From NCBI GenBank assembly GCA_965223165.1, contig CBDCVQ010000017.1, forward strand, positions 1 through 64,000: a DNA stretch of 64,000 nt, written 5' to 3'. The stretch is from JABDMH01 sp965223165 (GTDB taxonomy: Bacteria > Bacteroidota > Bacteroidia > Chitinophagales > Saprospiraceae). A model generated the notes under the pieces. The model did not search any database and had not been told where the DNA came from. It saw only the letters and a list, made by a program, of their open reading frames with translations. Below, in pieces: positions 8,087 through 17,441 of the stretch. Within the stretch, counting starts at the first letter, position 1. Each line of letters starts with the position of its first letter. A program made the translations under genes and the position numbers.

Positions 8087-9709
8087 CTAATGCGTGCTGA
8101 TGTGCGCCACTGAGAAGCTTTTCACCGTTTGCAGCACTTGGCCTGCCCGGTCATGTGCCACCACTTCAATCTCGAAATCCGTAAGATCATCGGACGTCAT
8201 AAATTCGAATTCGTACCGGCCAGAGTCATCGGGTCTGGCATGAGGCTCCCAGAAGAGTAGCGTCGATACCGCCGGCAGGTCGGGCTGATAATCGGGAAGG
8301 ATGGGATAGGTGATGGGCGGCTGCAATCCCTGCAGAACGATACTAGGCTGCGCCAAATCTTCAGGTAGGGTAAAGGATTTGTCTTTCATGTCGATGACCA
8401 CCATTCCTCCACGGCCGATGGCACCAAAGTGTCGGACTACTTTTTCCAAGTCCGAATAGATGCGCACCTGCAGGACGTCCTCCAGCGGAATCTGCGCTAC
8501 ATAATCAGCATCCCTTGTCAACTGATTGTTCACTAGAAAGGTGGTGGGTTGTTTATAAAAGACATTTCGACTGTCTTGTCGAAACAACATCTTTGCCTCA
8601 AATTTTCTGCCCTTCGCGCGTCTAAATTTGAGCGGTGCCAGGATCTCCTTATAAAGCGTAAATAGTGTGCCCTCCAGGCGGAAGTCCGTTACATCCGTCA
8701 CGTGATCCGCCAATAAGGTGGGCTCTTCGTCAGTCATGCGCTGAGGTGCCGGAGTCAACTCCTGCTGACCTGACAACTGGTAGATGAGGTTGCGTTGTTG
8801 CCAAAGGCGAGCCTGCGCCCTGATTTGATCGGTTACGACCAGCGGATGGACGGTCGTCGCTCTGGCAGGGATGGAGGCTGGCTGTATGGCAATCGCGCTG
8901 GATACGAAATCCATAAACTGGAACGTCTGTCTGCCCTCAAAGGGGGGCAGGGTCATATCAAAGGTGCCATCGGTCGCAACACTCACCCCCTTAAAGGCTA
9001 ATCGATCGGCCTGCACCGCATAAATCAGTGGGCTCCAGATCGCCTGTTCTTGCAAATATGTCCTTTTGGCAGAGAATGGAATACTGTTCAGCAGGTCCTG
9101 AGGCAGATGGGGGCGTGGATGTGTGTGAAGTGTCGGAGCTCCCTGATAGAATCGGCGATCACGCACGGCAATGGACAACTGATAGACATCTGCACCATCC
9201 GCCTGGATACGACAGCTAAGTCGTTGCCGGGTCCTAGGGCGTTCGGGGGAGAGATTAATCAGGAGCTGCCCTGGTAGACTTTGAGGCTCATCGATGGGGT
9301 CGACTTGGGAGGAGGAGACCGCAGGCAGGTCACTGGCATTGTAGATAGATATGGGAATTCTAGCGATCTCCACTCGCCCGGACTCAGACGCGGAAAATAG
9401 ATCTAGGGCCAGGACATGCACACTTGAGGCTTGATCGAAAGGAATGCGAAAATACCCACGGGCGTTTCCTTCGACCAGCATGACATGGTGATGACGCACG
9501 GTGTGCTCCTCTAGGAGCAAGGCGGTGGACAGTACCGGGGTGGAGTCCTTCGCGATCCCATCGATGCGAACGGTATAGAACAACCATTCGCCCGCGAAGT
9601 AGTGGGGCTTGTCCAGGTGAACAGATACCTGCTGGCCGGTGGCCGTGAGGCAGTAGAGCAAGACGCAAAAGGCTCCCAAGGTCAGCCGAGGCAGAATTTT
9701 TCTATTCAT
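8087..9709 (-). CDS. MG2-like protein with barrel-less TonB-plug-like domain, copy 2
   Basis: A 540-residue exported protein with a signal peptide ending near CLTATGQQ. The N-terminal part starts VSVHLDKPHYFAGEWLFYTV, the hallmark of macroglobulin MG2-type domains in Bacteroidota surface proteins. Around residues 350-440 lies a segment (TTFLVNN, IPLEDVLQVRIYSD, then GAIGRGGMVVIDMK) that follows the order of a TonB receptor plug (FVVDGVP, IESIEVLK, GANGVILI) but no beta-barrel follows. The C-terminal domain reads YEFEFMTSDDLTDFEIEV. It is the last gene of a four-gene module, 12 bp after a DUF4249 gene. A close paralogue ends the neighbouring module (14782-16392). Function unknown; a periplasmic or surface partner of the receptor is an inference. 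Confidence 0.7.
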   Translation of the reverse strand: MNRKILPRLTLGAFCVLLYCLTATGQQVSVHLDKPHYFAGEWLFYTVRIDGIAKDSTPVLSTALLLEEHTVRHHHVMLVEGNARGYFRIPFDQASSVHVLALDLFSASESGRVEIARIPISIYNASDLPAVSSSQVDPIDEPQSLPGQLLINLSPERPRTRQRLSCRIQADGADVYQLSIAVRDRRFYQGAPTLHTHPRPHLPQDLLNSIPFSAKRTYLQEQAIWSPLIYAVQADRLAFKGVSVATDGTFDMTLPPFEGRQTFQFMDFVSSAIAIQPASIPARATTVHPLVVTDQIRAQARLWQQRNLIYQLSGQQELTPAPQRMTDEEPTLLADHVTDVTDFRLEGTLFTLYKEILAPLKFRRAKGRKFEAKMLFRQDSRNVFYKQPTTFLVNNQLTRDADYVAQIPLEDVLQVRIYSDLEKVVRHFGAIGRGGMVVIDMKDKSFTLPEDLAQPSIVLQGLQPPITYPILPDYQPDLPAVSTLLFWEPHARPDDSGRYEFEFMTSDDLTDFEIEVVAHDRAGQVLQTVKSFSVAHISTH

Positions 9710-9721
9710 TTGTGTACAGTT

Positions 9722-10771
9722 TCATTTGGGCCAGTAGTGGGGTCTTTGATCCGTACTGCCGGGTACTCTGCGGCAGTCTCGGCAGTAGCCAGGGTCATAG
9801 ATGATCTCGCAACTGGTGCGAGGCCGACCTACTTCGGAAGGGTCGACATAGATGCGGAGGGTATCAATAGCAGTTCCGTAAAAATACCCTAATACGGTTT
9901 TGTCAGCATCTTGCACATGCCTAAGATTACCAGCAACCTGTCCGACCGGCGTGTCAAAAATACCAGCAGTTCTTGATGAATTGGCCTTGATTTGACTCCA
10001 GTAACGAGCTGCATCCCGCGAGAGCGTTTTTTGCAAGACATTGTACACGTACCCTCTGGAAAATTTAGCATTAACCGGGACTTCATCGATCAGCAGCCCC
10101 GCGACGACATCCCCTTTCAGATCAGTAGCATCTATTAGGCTGATGCTGTTGTCGTCTCGAATATCATTAAGAAAGCATTGCCTTCTAGGACCTTGGGGCG
10201 TCTTCGGCTCCAGCTCCTCGTAGATGTATACGCCGGATACATCCCACCTAAGTGAAACCGCCTCATTTTGATCATTCTTTATTCTGGCATCAGCTTTTAG
10301 GGCTACAAAATTCTTGTCCACTAGTCGGCCGATATCATTGAGCACAGCTCTGGTTTTTAGTTCAGTTTGCAAGTCGGCAGCCCCCGGGTTTTCGAGAATG
10401 CGTTGCTCGTCAGACTCGTAGGTATCTGCGCCTATCGTGGCCCGAAGACTGAATTTTGCACTCTCCGGCTCTCCTCCGTACATATCGTGAAATTGTTTGA
10501 TGTCCATAAATGTTGATACCCCGTTGGTCAGTGAAATCGCCGTTGTACCGTTTAAAAGAATTTTGACTTCCGCATCGGGATATTGTGTTCTTTCTATGCC
10601 ATCGGTGGGGTACGTACCGCTGACATGAACCAGGAAGTGATATTGATCCCCTCGCTCGACAAAGCCCTCAATGACCAGTCGACCATAGGTGTTGGCGGGA
10701 GGATCAACATCCAGGGTGTCCACGCAACTTATACAGCACAGTGCGGAAAGACCTAGTAGCCATCTTGTCAT
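9722..10771 (-). CDS. DUF4249 domain lipoprotein
   Basis: A 349-residue lipoprotein: signal ending at SALCCISC, then VDTLD, a start shared with the two other DUF4249 proteins in the window. The body carries GRLVIEGFVERGDQYHFLV, then ARYWSQIKAN and VGQVAGNLRHVQD, and the protein ends CRDCRRVPGST...RPHYWPK. DUF4249 proteins are encoded beside STN/TonB-dependent receptors across Bacteroidota and are presumed outer-membrane accessory lipoproteins. This copy sits between another DUF4249 gene (96 bp upstream) and the MG2-plug gene (12 bp downstream), apparently an extra copy within the second module. The C-terminal Cys pair could form a disulfide or bind metal. Confidence 0.85.
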   Translation of the reverse strand: MTRWLLGLSALCCISCVDTLDVDPPANTYGRLVIEGFVERGDQYHFLVHVSGTYPTDGIERTQYPDAEVKILLNGTTAISLTNGVSTFMDIKQFHDMYGGEPESAKFSLRATIGADTYESDEQRILENPGAADLQTELKTRAVLNDIGRLVDKNFVALKADARIKNDQNEAVSLRWDVSGVYIYEELEPKTPQGPRRQCFLNDIRDDNSISLIDATDLKGDVVAGLLIDEVPVNAKFSRGYVYNVLQKTLSRDAARYWSQIKANSSRTAGIFDTPVGQVAGNLRHVQDADKTVLGYFYGTAIDTLRIYVDPSEVGRPRTSCEIIYDPGYCRDCRRVPGSTDQRPHYWPK

Positions 10772-10867
10772 AGCAAAGTCATATTGTCTATAAGGGAGGA
10801 TAGGTCGCTAAGTACCGTCCAGCAGACCAATGGAATCATCTTTCGTAGCGCCTCCACATCTTCTGTT

Positions 10868-11947
10868 TTACGCTGGCCAGTAGTGCGGCCGCTTATCTGT
10901 GCTGTTGGGAATGTCCAGACAATCGTCACACTCGTCCGTTTCTCCTTCGTCTCGTTCTTCCTCGGTCAGCTGAATGATCTCGCACCTGGTCCTGGGCGAG
11001 CCCACCTCATGAGGTTGTACAAGCAGGCGGATGGTGTCTAGCGCAGTACCGTAGAAGTACCCAAGTATCGCCTCATCTGGCCCCTGTACATTGGTGATGT
11101 TGCTAGTGGTTTGACCGGCAGGTGTATCAAAGATACTTCCTTCCCTTTCCGTGTTTTTTGCCACCTGCGTCCAGTACTCTGTGGCTTGTGGAGAAAGTGT
11201 TTTTTGTAGGACGGTGTAATAATAACCCCGTGAGAATTTTGAATCTACCGGAATCACATCGATGTCCAGCTCGGGTAGGGAGTCCCCAAGAACCTCATGT
11301 GCGTTGACGAGATTTATGGCGTGGTCACCGACTCTCTCGTCTTGCAAGTAGCAAACCTTGGAGGGATGCTCCGGATCTTGGCTCTCGGGTTCGGCCCAGA
11401 TATATTCGCCGGACACCTCCCAGCGCAGGGATACTTTTTCTTCAAATTGGTTGCGCAAAGTTGAAGCCGCCTTGAGAATGACAAAGTCCCTATCCACCAG
11501 TTTGCCGTTGTTGTTGAGCACCGTTCTGGCTTGCAGGTGGATACGAAGAGCGCTGGCACCGGGACTTGACCAAATACGCTGATCGGTGGACTCGTACGTT
11601 TCCCCGCCGCTGGTCACACGCAGGCGAAATCGAGCGTTTTCTGGTTGGCCACCATACATCTGGTGAAAGCGATCGACCTCGATCAGGGTCGACTGGCCGT
11701 TTGTCAATGAGATAGTAGGTGTGCCGTTGAGTAATATGTCGATTTCGGCGCTGAGCGGCTCGGCGAAGGATGGCTTATATGCCGCAAGGGTGTTGCTTAC
11801 GCTGACCAGGAAATGATAGTAGTCACCCCGCTCAACGAAGCCTTCGACCACGAGTCGGCCATGCAAATCTGTGGAGATCCCGGGATCAAGTGTATCAACA
11901 CAACTCGTAAACGACAACAGCAATGTACCAACGATCCAGCTCCTCAT
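10868..11947 (-). CDS. DUF4249 domain lipoprotein
   Basis: A 359-residue lipoprotein with lipobox LLSFTSC followed by VDTLD. It overlaps the upstream TonB receptor by 4 bp (ATGA), which implies translational coupling. Conserved segments are GRLVVEGFVERGDYYHFLV, EYWTQVAKNTEREGSIFDTP and GQTTSNITNVQGPDEAILGYFYGTA. The C-terminus reads CDDCLDIPNSTDKRPHYWPA, matching its paralogues. An insert just before this tail is acidic (EEERDEGETDE). Known for the family: partner of TonB-dependent receptors with a carboxypeptidase-like regulatory domain; ligand unknown. By position it is the direct counterpart of the DUF4249 gene at 16389-17441. Confidence 0.88.
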   Translation of the reverse strand: MRSWIVGTLLLSFTSCVDTLDPGISTDLHGRLVVEGFVERGDYYHFLVSVSNTLAAYKPSFAEPLSAEIDILLNGTPTISLTNGQSTLIEVDRFHQMYGGQPENARFRLRVTSGGETYESTDQRIWSSPGASALRIHLQARTVLNNNGKLVDRDFVILKAASTLRNQFEEKVSLRWEVSGEYIWAEPESQDPEHPSKVCYLQDERVGDHAINLVNAHEVLGDSLPELDIDVIPVDSKFSRGYYYTVLQKTLSPQATEYWTQVAKNTEREGSIFDTPAGQTTSNITNVQGPDEAILGYFYGTALDTIRLLVQPHEVGSPRTRCEIIQLTEEERDEGETDECDDCLDIPNSTDKRPHYWPA

Positions 11948-14655
11948 AGCAACTCAAAATTGAACGTTAGCGAAGGGAAGGCACTGCCCAGCACAGCCAA
12001 TCGCTTTACTTCCGGCTGTCCAGTGGAGTTCTGGTCGAAGAAGACCGAGAAGGCATTGCGGCGACCATAGACATTGTAGATCGACAACGTCCAACTTGTC
12101 TTAAATTTCTTGCTCTTCCGCGGGCCTTGACCCAGTGTGTAGGATATATCAAACCGGTGGTAATCGGGTATCCGCCAGCCGTTGCGCTGTGAGTAGTTTA
12201 ACGAGGCAAATTTATCCTCCAACACATGCCGGTCGATAGGTACCGTGGCAGGTCTGCCGGAACTAAAATTAAAGTTGACGGCTACCTGGTTTCTCTTGTT
12301 CAACTGAATATTGGCTACCAGCGACAGATCGTGGGGCTTGTCAAAACTGGCCGGATAATACGCGCCCTGGTTTATGCCTTCGATTTTTCTCTCTGATCTG
12401 GACCAGGTATAATTTAGCCAGCCATTAACTCTGCCCGTTTGCTTCTTGATGGCTAGTTCAAGCCCCATGGCCCTACCTGTCCCCCTTAGTAATTCCGTCT
12501 CGATGTGGTCATTCGTGATTAGATCGGCAAAGTCCCGGTAGTCAAAAAGTCTGTCGATGTCTCGATAGAATATTTCCAGGGAAGTAATCCACAAGTTGTC
12601 CTCGAAGTTCTGAAAATAGCCGAGCGTGTAATTGTGGGCCAGGTTGGGGGGGACATATTGATGGCTGAGTTGCCATAAATTGGTAGGGGTCGGAGTTTCG
12701 TTGTTCGATATCTGGTTGAGATATTGGGTGGTCCTGGCATAGCCCGCCTTGACGGACCTTTGAGCATCAATTCTGTAGCGCGCAGAGATCCGGGGCTCCA
12801 AATTATTGGCTGCGTAGATGACGTCATCTTCAAAGAGCGCCTTCTCAATAATACCGCGGGTGGTGGGATGAGCCTCATTGTCGTAGAGATACATTTCCTT
12901 GGGGCCCAAGAACCGGTACCAAGAATGCCGCAGTCCGGCATTGAAGGATAATCCGGGTGCTGCATTCCATTCTGCATTGAGGTAGGCCGCCATCTCTACC
13001 CCCTCCTCCAGCTCGAGGGCCGAAGGGATCACGGTCGAGAGCGCACCTCGGGGCCTCAACTCCCCGGGATCGATCCGATAATAGATGCCTGAAAATCCCA
13101 AATCTACGTCAAAATCAACGGAATGATAGCTCAGGTTTTCCTTGATTTTGTAATATTCGTTGGCGATGGCTAGCGAGGATCCATCGTGACCATCCAGATC
13201 CAATTGGGTGCTCTCATACTTGCTCCAGATCCCGCTCAGTGTCGAAAGTAGATGCTCGCCGAATACTCGTCGATAGTGCATCTGGGCCATGCTCGTACTA
13301 TAGTCAAACCCAAACTGATCGGAATAAATGAATTTGTCCTTGGAGTAGTATCCGGATAGTGAGATGCTGTTGTTATCGTTAAACCGGTGGCTGACCCTTA
13401 CATTCGCATCCTGAAATACGACGGAGCTTTGGCTGATGTCGGCATTCTTTATGGCCTTCAATACCCAGTCAGAGTAAGTACTTCTCACCGCCAGGAGTGC
13501 CGATGTCTTTCCTTTGGCCAATGGCCCTTCCAACACGAAGCGGGTAGAAACCAATCCCAATCCGCCCTTAAGCCGCAATTTCTCAAAATCGCCATTTCGC
13601 ACCTTCAAGTCCAATACGGAGGAAAGGCGGCCTCCATAATTCGCCGGGATATTTCCTTTGAACAGTAAGGCCTCGCTGACGATATCCGAATGAAAGGCAC
13701 TGAAGAACCCCAGTGCGTGGCTGGGATTGAATAGAAACCCTTCGTCGATTAAGATGAGATTCTGATCCACGTTTCCCCCTCTTACATTGAAGCCGCCACT
13801 GCCCTCACCAATCGAGCTCACGCCGGGCTGAAGCAGCAAACTTTTGATGATGTCCACCTCCCCGAGGAAGCTGGGTAGTTTTTCGATTTCCTTGGTGCTG
13901 ATGCGTGTGACACCGACCTGAACAGACCGTACGTTTTCATCTTGGGCTTGGGCTTCGACCAACACCTCATCCAGTATCACCGAGGAGGTTTCCAATTTGA
14001 TTTCCATCGTACCATTGCCCGCCAATTGGATCGGAACTATGCTAGTCTCGTATCCGATGTACTGGACGACCACGGAGTGCCGGCCGGGGGGGAGTATCAG
14101 TTCAAATCGGCCCTCGTCATCCGAGTACGTCCCATCGGAGGTGTTGAGGACAGAGACGGTGGCGCCAATGACGGGCTCACCGCCGTCGTGGTCCACGATG
14201 GTTCCCTCAATGGTGGCCATGCCAGATGCATCCAGCGTTGATATATTGCCGATGGTTATTACCACACTTTCTTCTGATGCAGGTTCGGATGCCGGCTGCT
14301 GTAGTGCCTGATAGAGTTCCGGATCAAACTGCTTGGTCAACACCTGTCTGGGTGCCACGATCACCAAATAATCGCGGTAAGTCATATGTCCTAGATCCGT
14401 GGAAGAAAGCAGCCGCCGAAAGACCTCATACAACGGCGTTGATGTAAAATCGACGCTGGGTGCGGGCTGAGAGAGATCGGCCTGCAGGCCGTAGATTTGA
14501 TAAGGCTGATCCCTTTGCAAGAGATCGAAGGCCTCTTGCAACGACATGTTGGAAAACTTGCCGGTGATAGGCAGAGAATCTAAGCTCGGCTCCTGGCACC
14601 AACAGAGGTGCAGGGAGAGCATGACGACAAAGCAGGTGATCGATGGTTTTGTCAT
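11944..14655 (-). CDS. STN-domain TonB-dependent receptor, copy 2
   Basis: A 903-residue outer-membrane receptor. Domains in order: signal peptide (about 1-20), STN secretin/TonB domain (about 30-105, with SLQEAFDLLQ and YRDYLVIVAPRQV), a linker, a carboxypeptidase-regulatory-like fold (about 147-225, ATIEGTIVDHDGGEPVIGAT), plug (about 235-350, with GGFNVRGGNVDQNLILIDEG and YGGRLSSVLDLKVR) and beta-barrel to the terminal FELL. STN domains in other systems contact an anti-sigma factor, but no FecI/FecR pair is nearby. The receptor is very similar to the one at 17438-20149 and has exactly the same length. Its stop overlaps the DUF4249 start (ATGA). The substrate is unknown. Confidence 0.92.
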   Translation of the reverse strand: MTKPSITCFVVMLSLHLCWCQEPSLDSLPITGKFSNMSLQEAFDLLQRDQPYQIYGLQADLSQPAPSVDFTSTPLYEVFRRLLSSTDLGHMTYRDYLVIVAPRQVLTKQFDPELYQALQQPASEPASEESVVITIGNISTLDASGMATIEGTIVDHDGGEPVIGATVSVLNTSDGTYSDDEGRFELILPPGRHSVVVQYIGYETSIVPIQLAGNGTMEIKLETSSVILDEVLVEAQAQDENVRSVQVGVTRISTKEIEKLPSFLGEVDIIKSLLLQPGVSSIGEGSGGFNVRGGNVDQNLILIDEGFLFNPSHALGFFSAFHSDIVSEALLFKGNIPANYGGRLSSVLDLKVRNGDFEKLRLKGGLGLVSTRFVLEGPLAKGKTSALLAVRSTYSDWVLKAIKNADISQSSVVFQDANVRVSHRFNDNNSISLSGYYSKDKFIYSDQFGFDYSTSMAQMHYRRVFGEHLLSTLSGIWSKYESTQLDLDGHDGSSLAIANEYYKIKENLSYHSVDFDVDLGFSGIYYRIDPGELRPRGALSTVIPSALELEEGVEMAAYLNAEWNAAPGLSFNAGLRHSWYRFLGPKEMYLYDNEAHPTTRGIIEKALFEDDVIYAANNLEPRISARYRIDAQRSVKAGYARTTQYLNQISNNETPTPTNLWQLSHQYVPPNLAHNYTLGYFQNFEDNLWITSLEIFYRDIDRLFDYRDFADLITNDHIETELLRGTGRAMGLELAIKKQTGRVNGWLNYTWSRSERKIEGINQGAYYPASFDKPHDLSLVANIQLNKRNQVAVNFNFSSGRPATVPIDRHVLEDKFASLNYSQRNGWRIPDYHRFDISYTLGQGPRKSKKFKTSWTLSIYNVYGRRNAFSVFFDQNSTGQPEVKRLAVLGSAFPSLTFNFELL

Positions 14656-14781
14656 GCCAAGGCGCCTCCTGACCTAACATGCCTACCTTGCAGACCCGGA
14701 GAATGGTTGGTGTATCTAGTGAACGTCAGCCGAGTCGAAAATGTGTCGCTTTGCAGACAATTAATTTTCGGCCGCTGACGA

Positions 14782-16392
14782 TTAATTGCCTTTTGATAGC
14801 GATTCTATGGCGAAACGGTGGCTACGCCTTCGCACTTGGCCCGACCGGTCATGCGCCACTACTTCAATCTCGAAATCAGTAAGGTCATCGGACGTCATAA
14901 ACGCAAATTCATACCGGCCGGAGTCATCTGGCGTGGCATGGGGCTCCCAGTAGCGGAGGGTCGACAGTGCCGGCACGTCAGGCTCGTCATCGGGGAGGAT
15001 GGGGTACCGAAAGGAGTGCTGTATCCCTTGCAAGCGTTGAGTGGGCATGGCGACCTCGGGCGGCAGTGAAAATGTCTTGTCTTTCATCTCGATAATGACT
15101 ATGCCGCCCTTGCCGATGGCTCCAAATTGTCGTTGGACGCGCTGTAGATCCGAGTAGATGGTTACGCGCAGCACGTCCTGCAGAGGAATGTTAGCGATAT
15201 AGTCACCATCGCGGGTCAGATGATTGTTGACCAGGAAGGTCGTTCTTGAATTGTAGAAGTAGTTGACTTCGTGAAGGCGATACAGCATGCGCGCCCGGTA
15301 CTTTCCCCCTTTGATTCGACGAAATTTTAGGGGCGCCAGGATTTCTTTAAACAGCGTCAAGAGGGTGCCCTGCAGCGCGAAGTCAGGCACATCCACCACG
15401 TGATCAGGAGGGATCTGGATGGTCGGTGTGGGGATCTCCTCTTGCTCCGGATCAAGTTCTACCTGACTGGACAATTGATATATCTTCTTGCGTAGTTCCC
15501 ATAGCTCCGACTGCTCTCTCACCTGGCGATTGATGATCAAAGGATGTTCCGGGTACGTCCGAGCCTGAGGTGGGGCCATCTCCAACGAAATATGATCGGA
15601 AATGAAATCGACAAAATCAATATTCTGTGTGCCGTAAAAATTCGGCAGTTGCATATCAAAAGTGCCGTCGGGATGCACATTTACGGCACTAAACTCCACC
15701 GTACTGGGATAAGCGCAGTACAGCAGGGGGCTCCAGATCGCGTTCTCCTCATTGTAGCTGCGTCTGCCTGAGAAGGGGATAGCATCCAGCAGATCATCCA
15801 GGATCGGCTGCACCGGTACAGATATTAGTGTGTGACCTGCACCGTACATGGACTGATCACGCACAGCAATGGATAGTCGACCTAGCTTGCCTTGACTACT
15901 TTGGATACTGCATCGTACTCGTTGGCGGGTGGAGGAGGGTGTGGGTTCGAGGGAGACGCGAATACTTTCATCCACGGAGTTGGCTGGGGAGGGAGGGGCT
16001 CCCCGATCTGGCATATGGGCCAGGTCAGCCGCATTGTATATGGACACCGGTATCTTGGCCACCTCGATCCGACGGTTTGACGGAGCGGCAAAGAGGTCCA
16101 GCACCAGGTAGTACACACCCGACGGCAGATCATAGGGTACTCGCACATGACCATGCCCTCGACCATAGCGCATCGGCATATAGTGGTGCGTGACAACTGT
16201 TTGTGCATTGCTCAGCTCGACTCGCCCCATCACCAGAGAGTCGGCCAGGGTGGGCTCTAGTGTCATCGAATAAAAGAGCAGTTCACCGGCAAAATAATGG
16301 GGCTTGTCCAAGTGGGTATGGAGCTGCTGACCGGGCAGCGGCAAGCTGCCATGGACCAATAGGGCAATATATATCAGGCTACGGTATCTCAT
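14782..16392 (-). CDS. MG2-like protein with barrel-less TonB-plug-like domain, copy 1
   Basis: A 536-residue exported protein, taken from the ATG at 16392, whose ATGA overlaps the stop of the upstream DUF4249 gene; the longer frame to 16452 is not needed. The signal ends near LPLPGQQ, followed by LHTHLDKPHYFAGELLFYS (MG2-like). The plug-like part shows TTFLVNNHLTRDGDYI, DVLRVTIYSDL and GAIGKGGIVIIEMKDK. The C-terminal domain, YEFAFMTSDDLTDFEIEV, is nearly identical to that of the paralogue at 8087-9709. No barrel follows the plug-like segment. It is the third gene of the first module. The function has not been assigned; conserved gene order in both modules supports a shared complex with the receptor and the DUF4249 lipoprotein. 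Confidence 0.7.
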   Translation of the reverse strand: MRYRSLIYIALLVHGSLPLPGQQLHTHLDKPHYFAGELLFYSMTLEPTLADSLVMGRVELSNAQTVVTHHYMPMRYGRGHGHVRVPYDLPSGVYYLVLDLFAAPSNRRIEVAKIPVSIYNAADLAHMPDRGAPPSPANSVDESIRVSLEPTPSSTRQRVRCSIQSSQGKLGRLSIAVRDQSMYGAGHTLISVPVQPILDDLLDAIPFSGRRSYNEENAIWSPLLYCAYPSTVEFSAVNVHPDGTFDMQLPNFYGTQNIDFVDFISDHISLEMAPPQARTYPEHPLIINRQVREQSELWELRKKIYQLSSQVELDPEQEEIPTPTIQIPPDHVVDVPDFALQGTLLTLFKEILAPLKFRRIKGGKYRARMLYRLHEVNYFYNSRTTFLVNNHLTRDGDYIANIPLQDVLRVTIYSDLQRVQRQFGAIGKGGIVIIEMKDKTFSLPPEVAMPTQRLQGIQHSFRYPILPDDEPDVPALSTLRYWEPHATPDDSGRYEFAFMTSDDLTDFEIEVVAHDRSGQVRRRSHRFAIESLSKGN

Positions 16393-17441
16393 CCTGGCCA
16401 GTAGGGTGGTTTGGTGGCGGAGGCATTGGGTATCAAGAGGCAGTCGCAACACGCGGGGTTGGCCGGATCGATCGCGCAGGCGCTCCGAGGAAAGCCCACA
16501 TCGCCCGGACTTGCGAGCATTCGTACAGTATCGATGGCCGTGCCGTAAAAAAAGCCAAGTACGGCCTCCTCCGGATCATCGATGTTGGTGATGTTGCTTG
16601 CGGCACGTCCGGCGGGAACATCGAAAATGCTCCCTTCCCGCTGGACACCGGAGCTGATCTGCGTCCAATAGGAGGTAGCTTCCGGAGTCAACGTTTTCTG
16701 TAGTACCGTGTAGACATATGCCCGTGCAAATCGGAGGTCGACCTCCAGATCGTCGAGGACGAATCCTCGAATTTCGTTGCCCGACACCTCCGTCGCATTG
16801 ATCAGATGGACCTGGCTATCCGCTCGACGGTGTTCCAGGTAGCAAATCTTGGGATTGAAGAAAGGGTTGTCGGTCCAGGCCACTTCCGGCCAAATGTAGA
16901 CCCCGGATACTTCCCACCTTAGGGAGACCTTCTCATTGCGGGCATTGTCAAGCTTAGCATCGATGGTAAGCATCGCAAAATCCTTTTCCACAATATTATC
17001 GGCATCGTTGATGATGCTCCTAGTTTCGACTGTCACGCCCAGCTGAGAGGATGAAGGATTATCTAAAATCCGTTGATCACTAGACTCGTAAGTTGCGGAG
17101 CCGGTTTGGACCCGTACGCGGAACTGGGCCGTCTCGGGTGCACCTCCAAACATTTCGTGAAACTGATGTATCGGAACCATGGTCGATTCACCATTGCTCA
17201 ACGAAAAGGTTGGATCGCCATCCATCCATATCTCGATATTAGCACTGCGGAGCTCTAGAATCGCGGATTCGTCGGTAGGCTGTGAGCTACTTACCGTCAC
17301 CAGAAAGTGGTAGTTGTTCTGCCCTCGTTCGACGAAGCCATCGATGACCAAGCGCCCAGCGATGGAAGGTACCTCGAGATCGAGGGTATCAATGCAGCCC
17401 CAGCAGGACAGTAAGATTATTGCGAGCGACCACCTGGTCAT
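16389..17441 (-). CDS. DUF4249 domain lipoprotein
   Basis: A 350-residue lipoprotein; the lipobox is LLSCWGC followed by IDTLD. The body contains GRLVIDGFVERGQNNYHFLV, SYWTQISSGVQREGSIFDVP and GRAASNITNIDDPEEAVLGFFYGTA. It ends CCDCLLIPNASATKPPYWPG, so the CxxC and PxYWP tail of its paralogues is kept. The start overlaps the receptor stop by 4 bp and its own stop overlaps the MG2-plug start by 4 bp. The three genes are therefore chained by two ATGA couplings, implying fixed stoichiometry. The specific ligand is unknown. Confidence 0.88.
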   Translation of the reverse strand: MTRWSLAIILLSCWGCIDTLDLEVPSIAGRLVIDGFVERGQNNYHFLVTVSSSQPTDESAILELRSANIEIWMDGDPTFSLSNGESTMVPIHQFHEMFGGAPETAQFRVRVQTGSATYESSDQRILDNPSSSQLGVTVETRSIINDADNIVEKDFAMLTIDAKLDNARNEKVSLRWEVSGVYIWPEVAWTDNPFFNPKICYLEHRRADSQVHLINATEVSGNEIRGFVLDDLEVDLRFARAYVYTVLQKTLTPEATSYWTQISSGVQREGSIFDVPAGRAASNITNIDDPEEAVLGFFYGTAIDTVRMLASPGDVGFPRSACAIDPANPACCDCLLIPNASATKPPYWPG

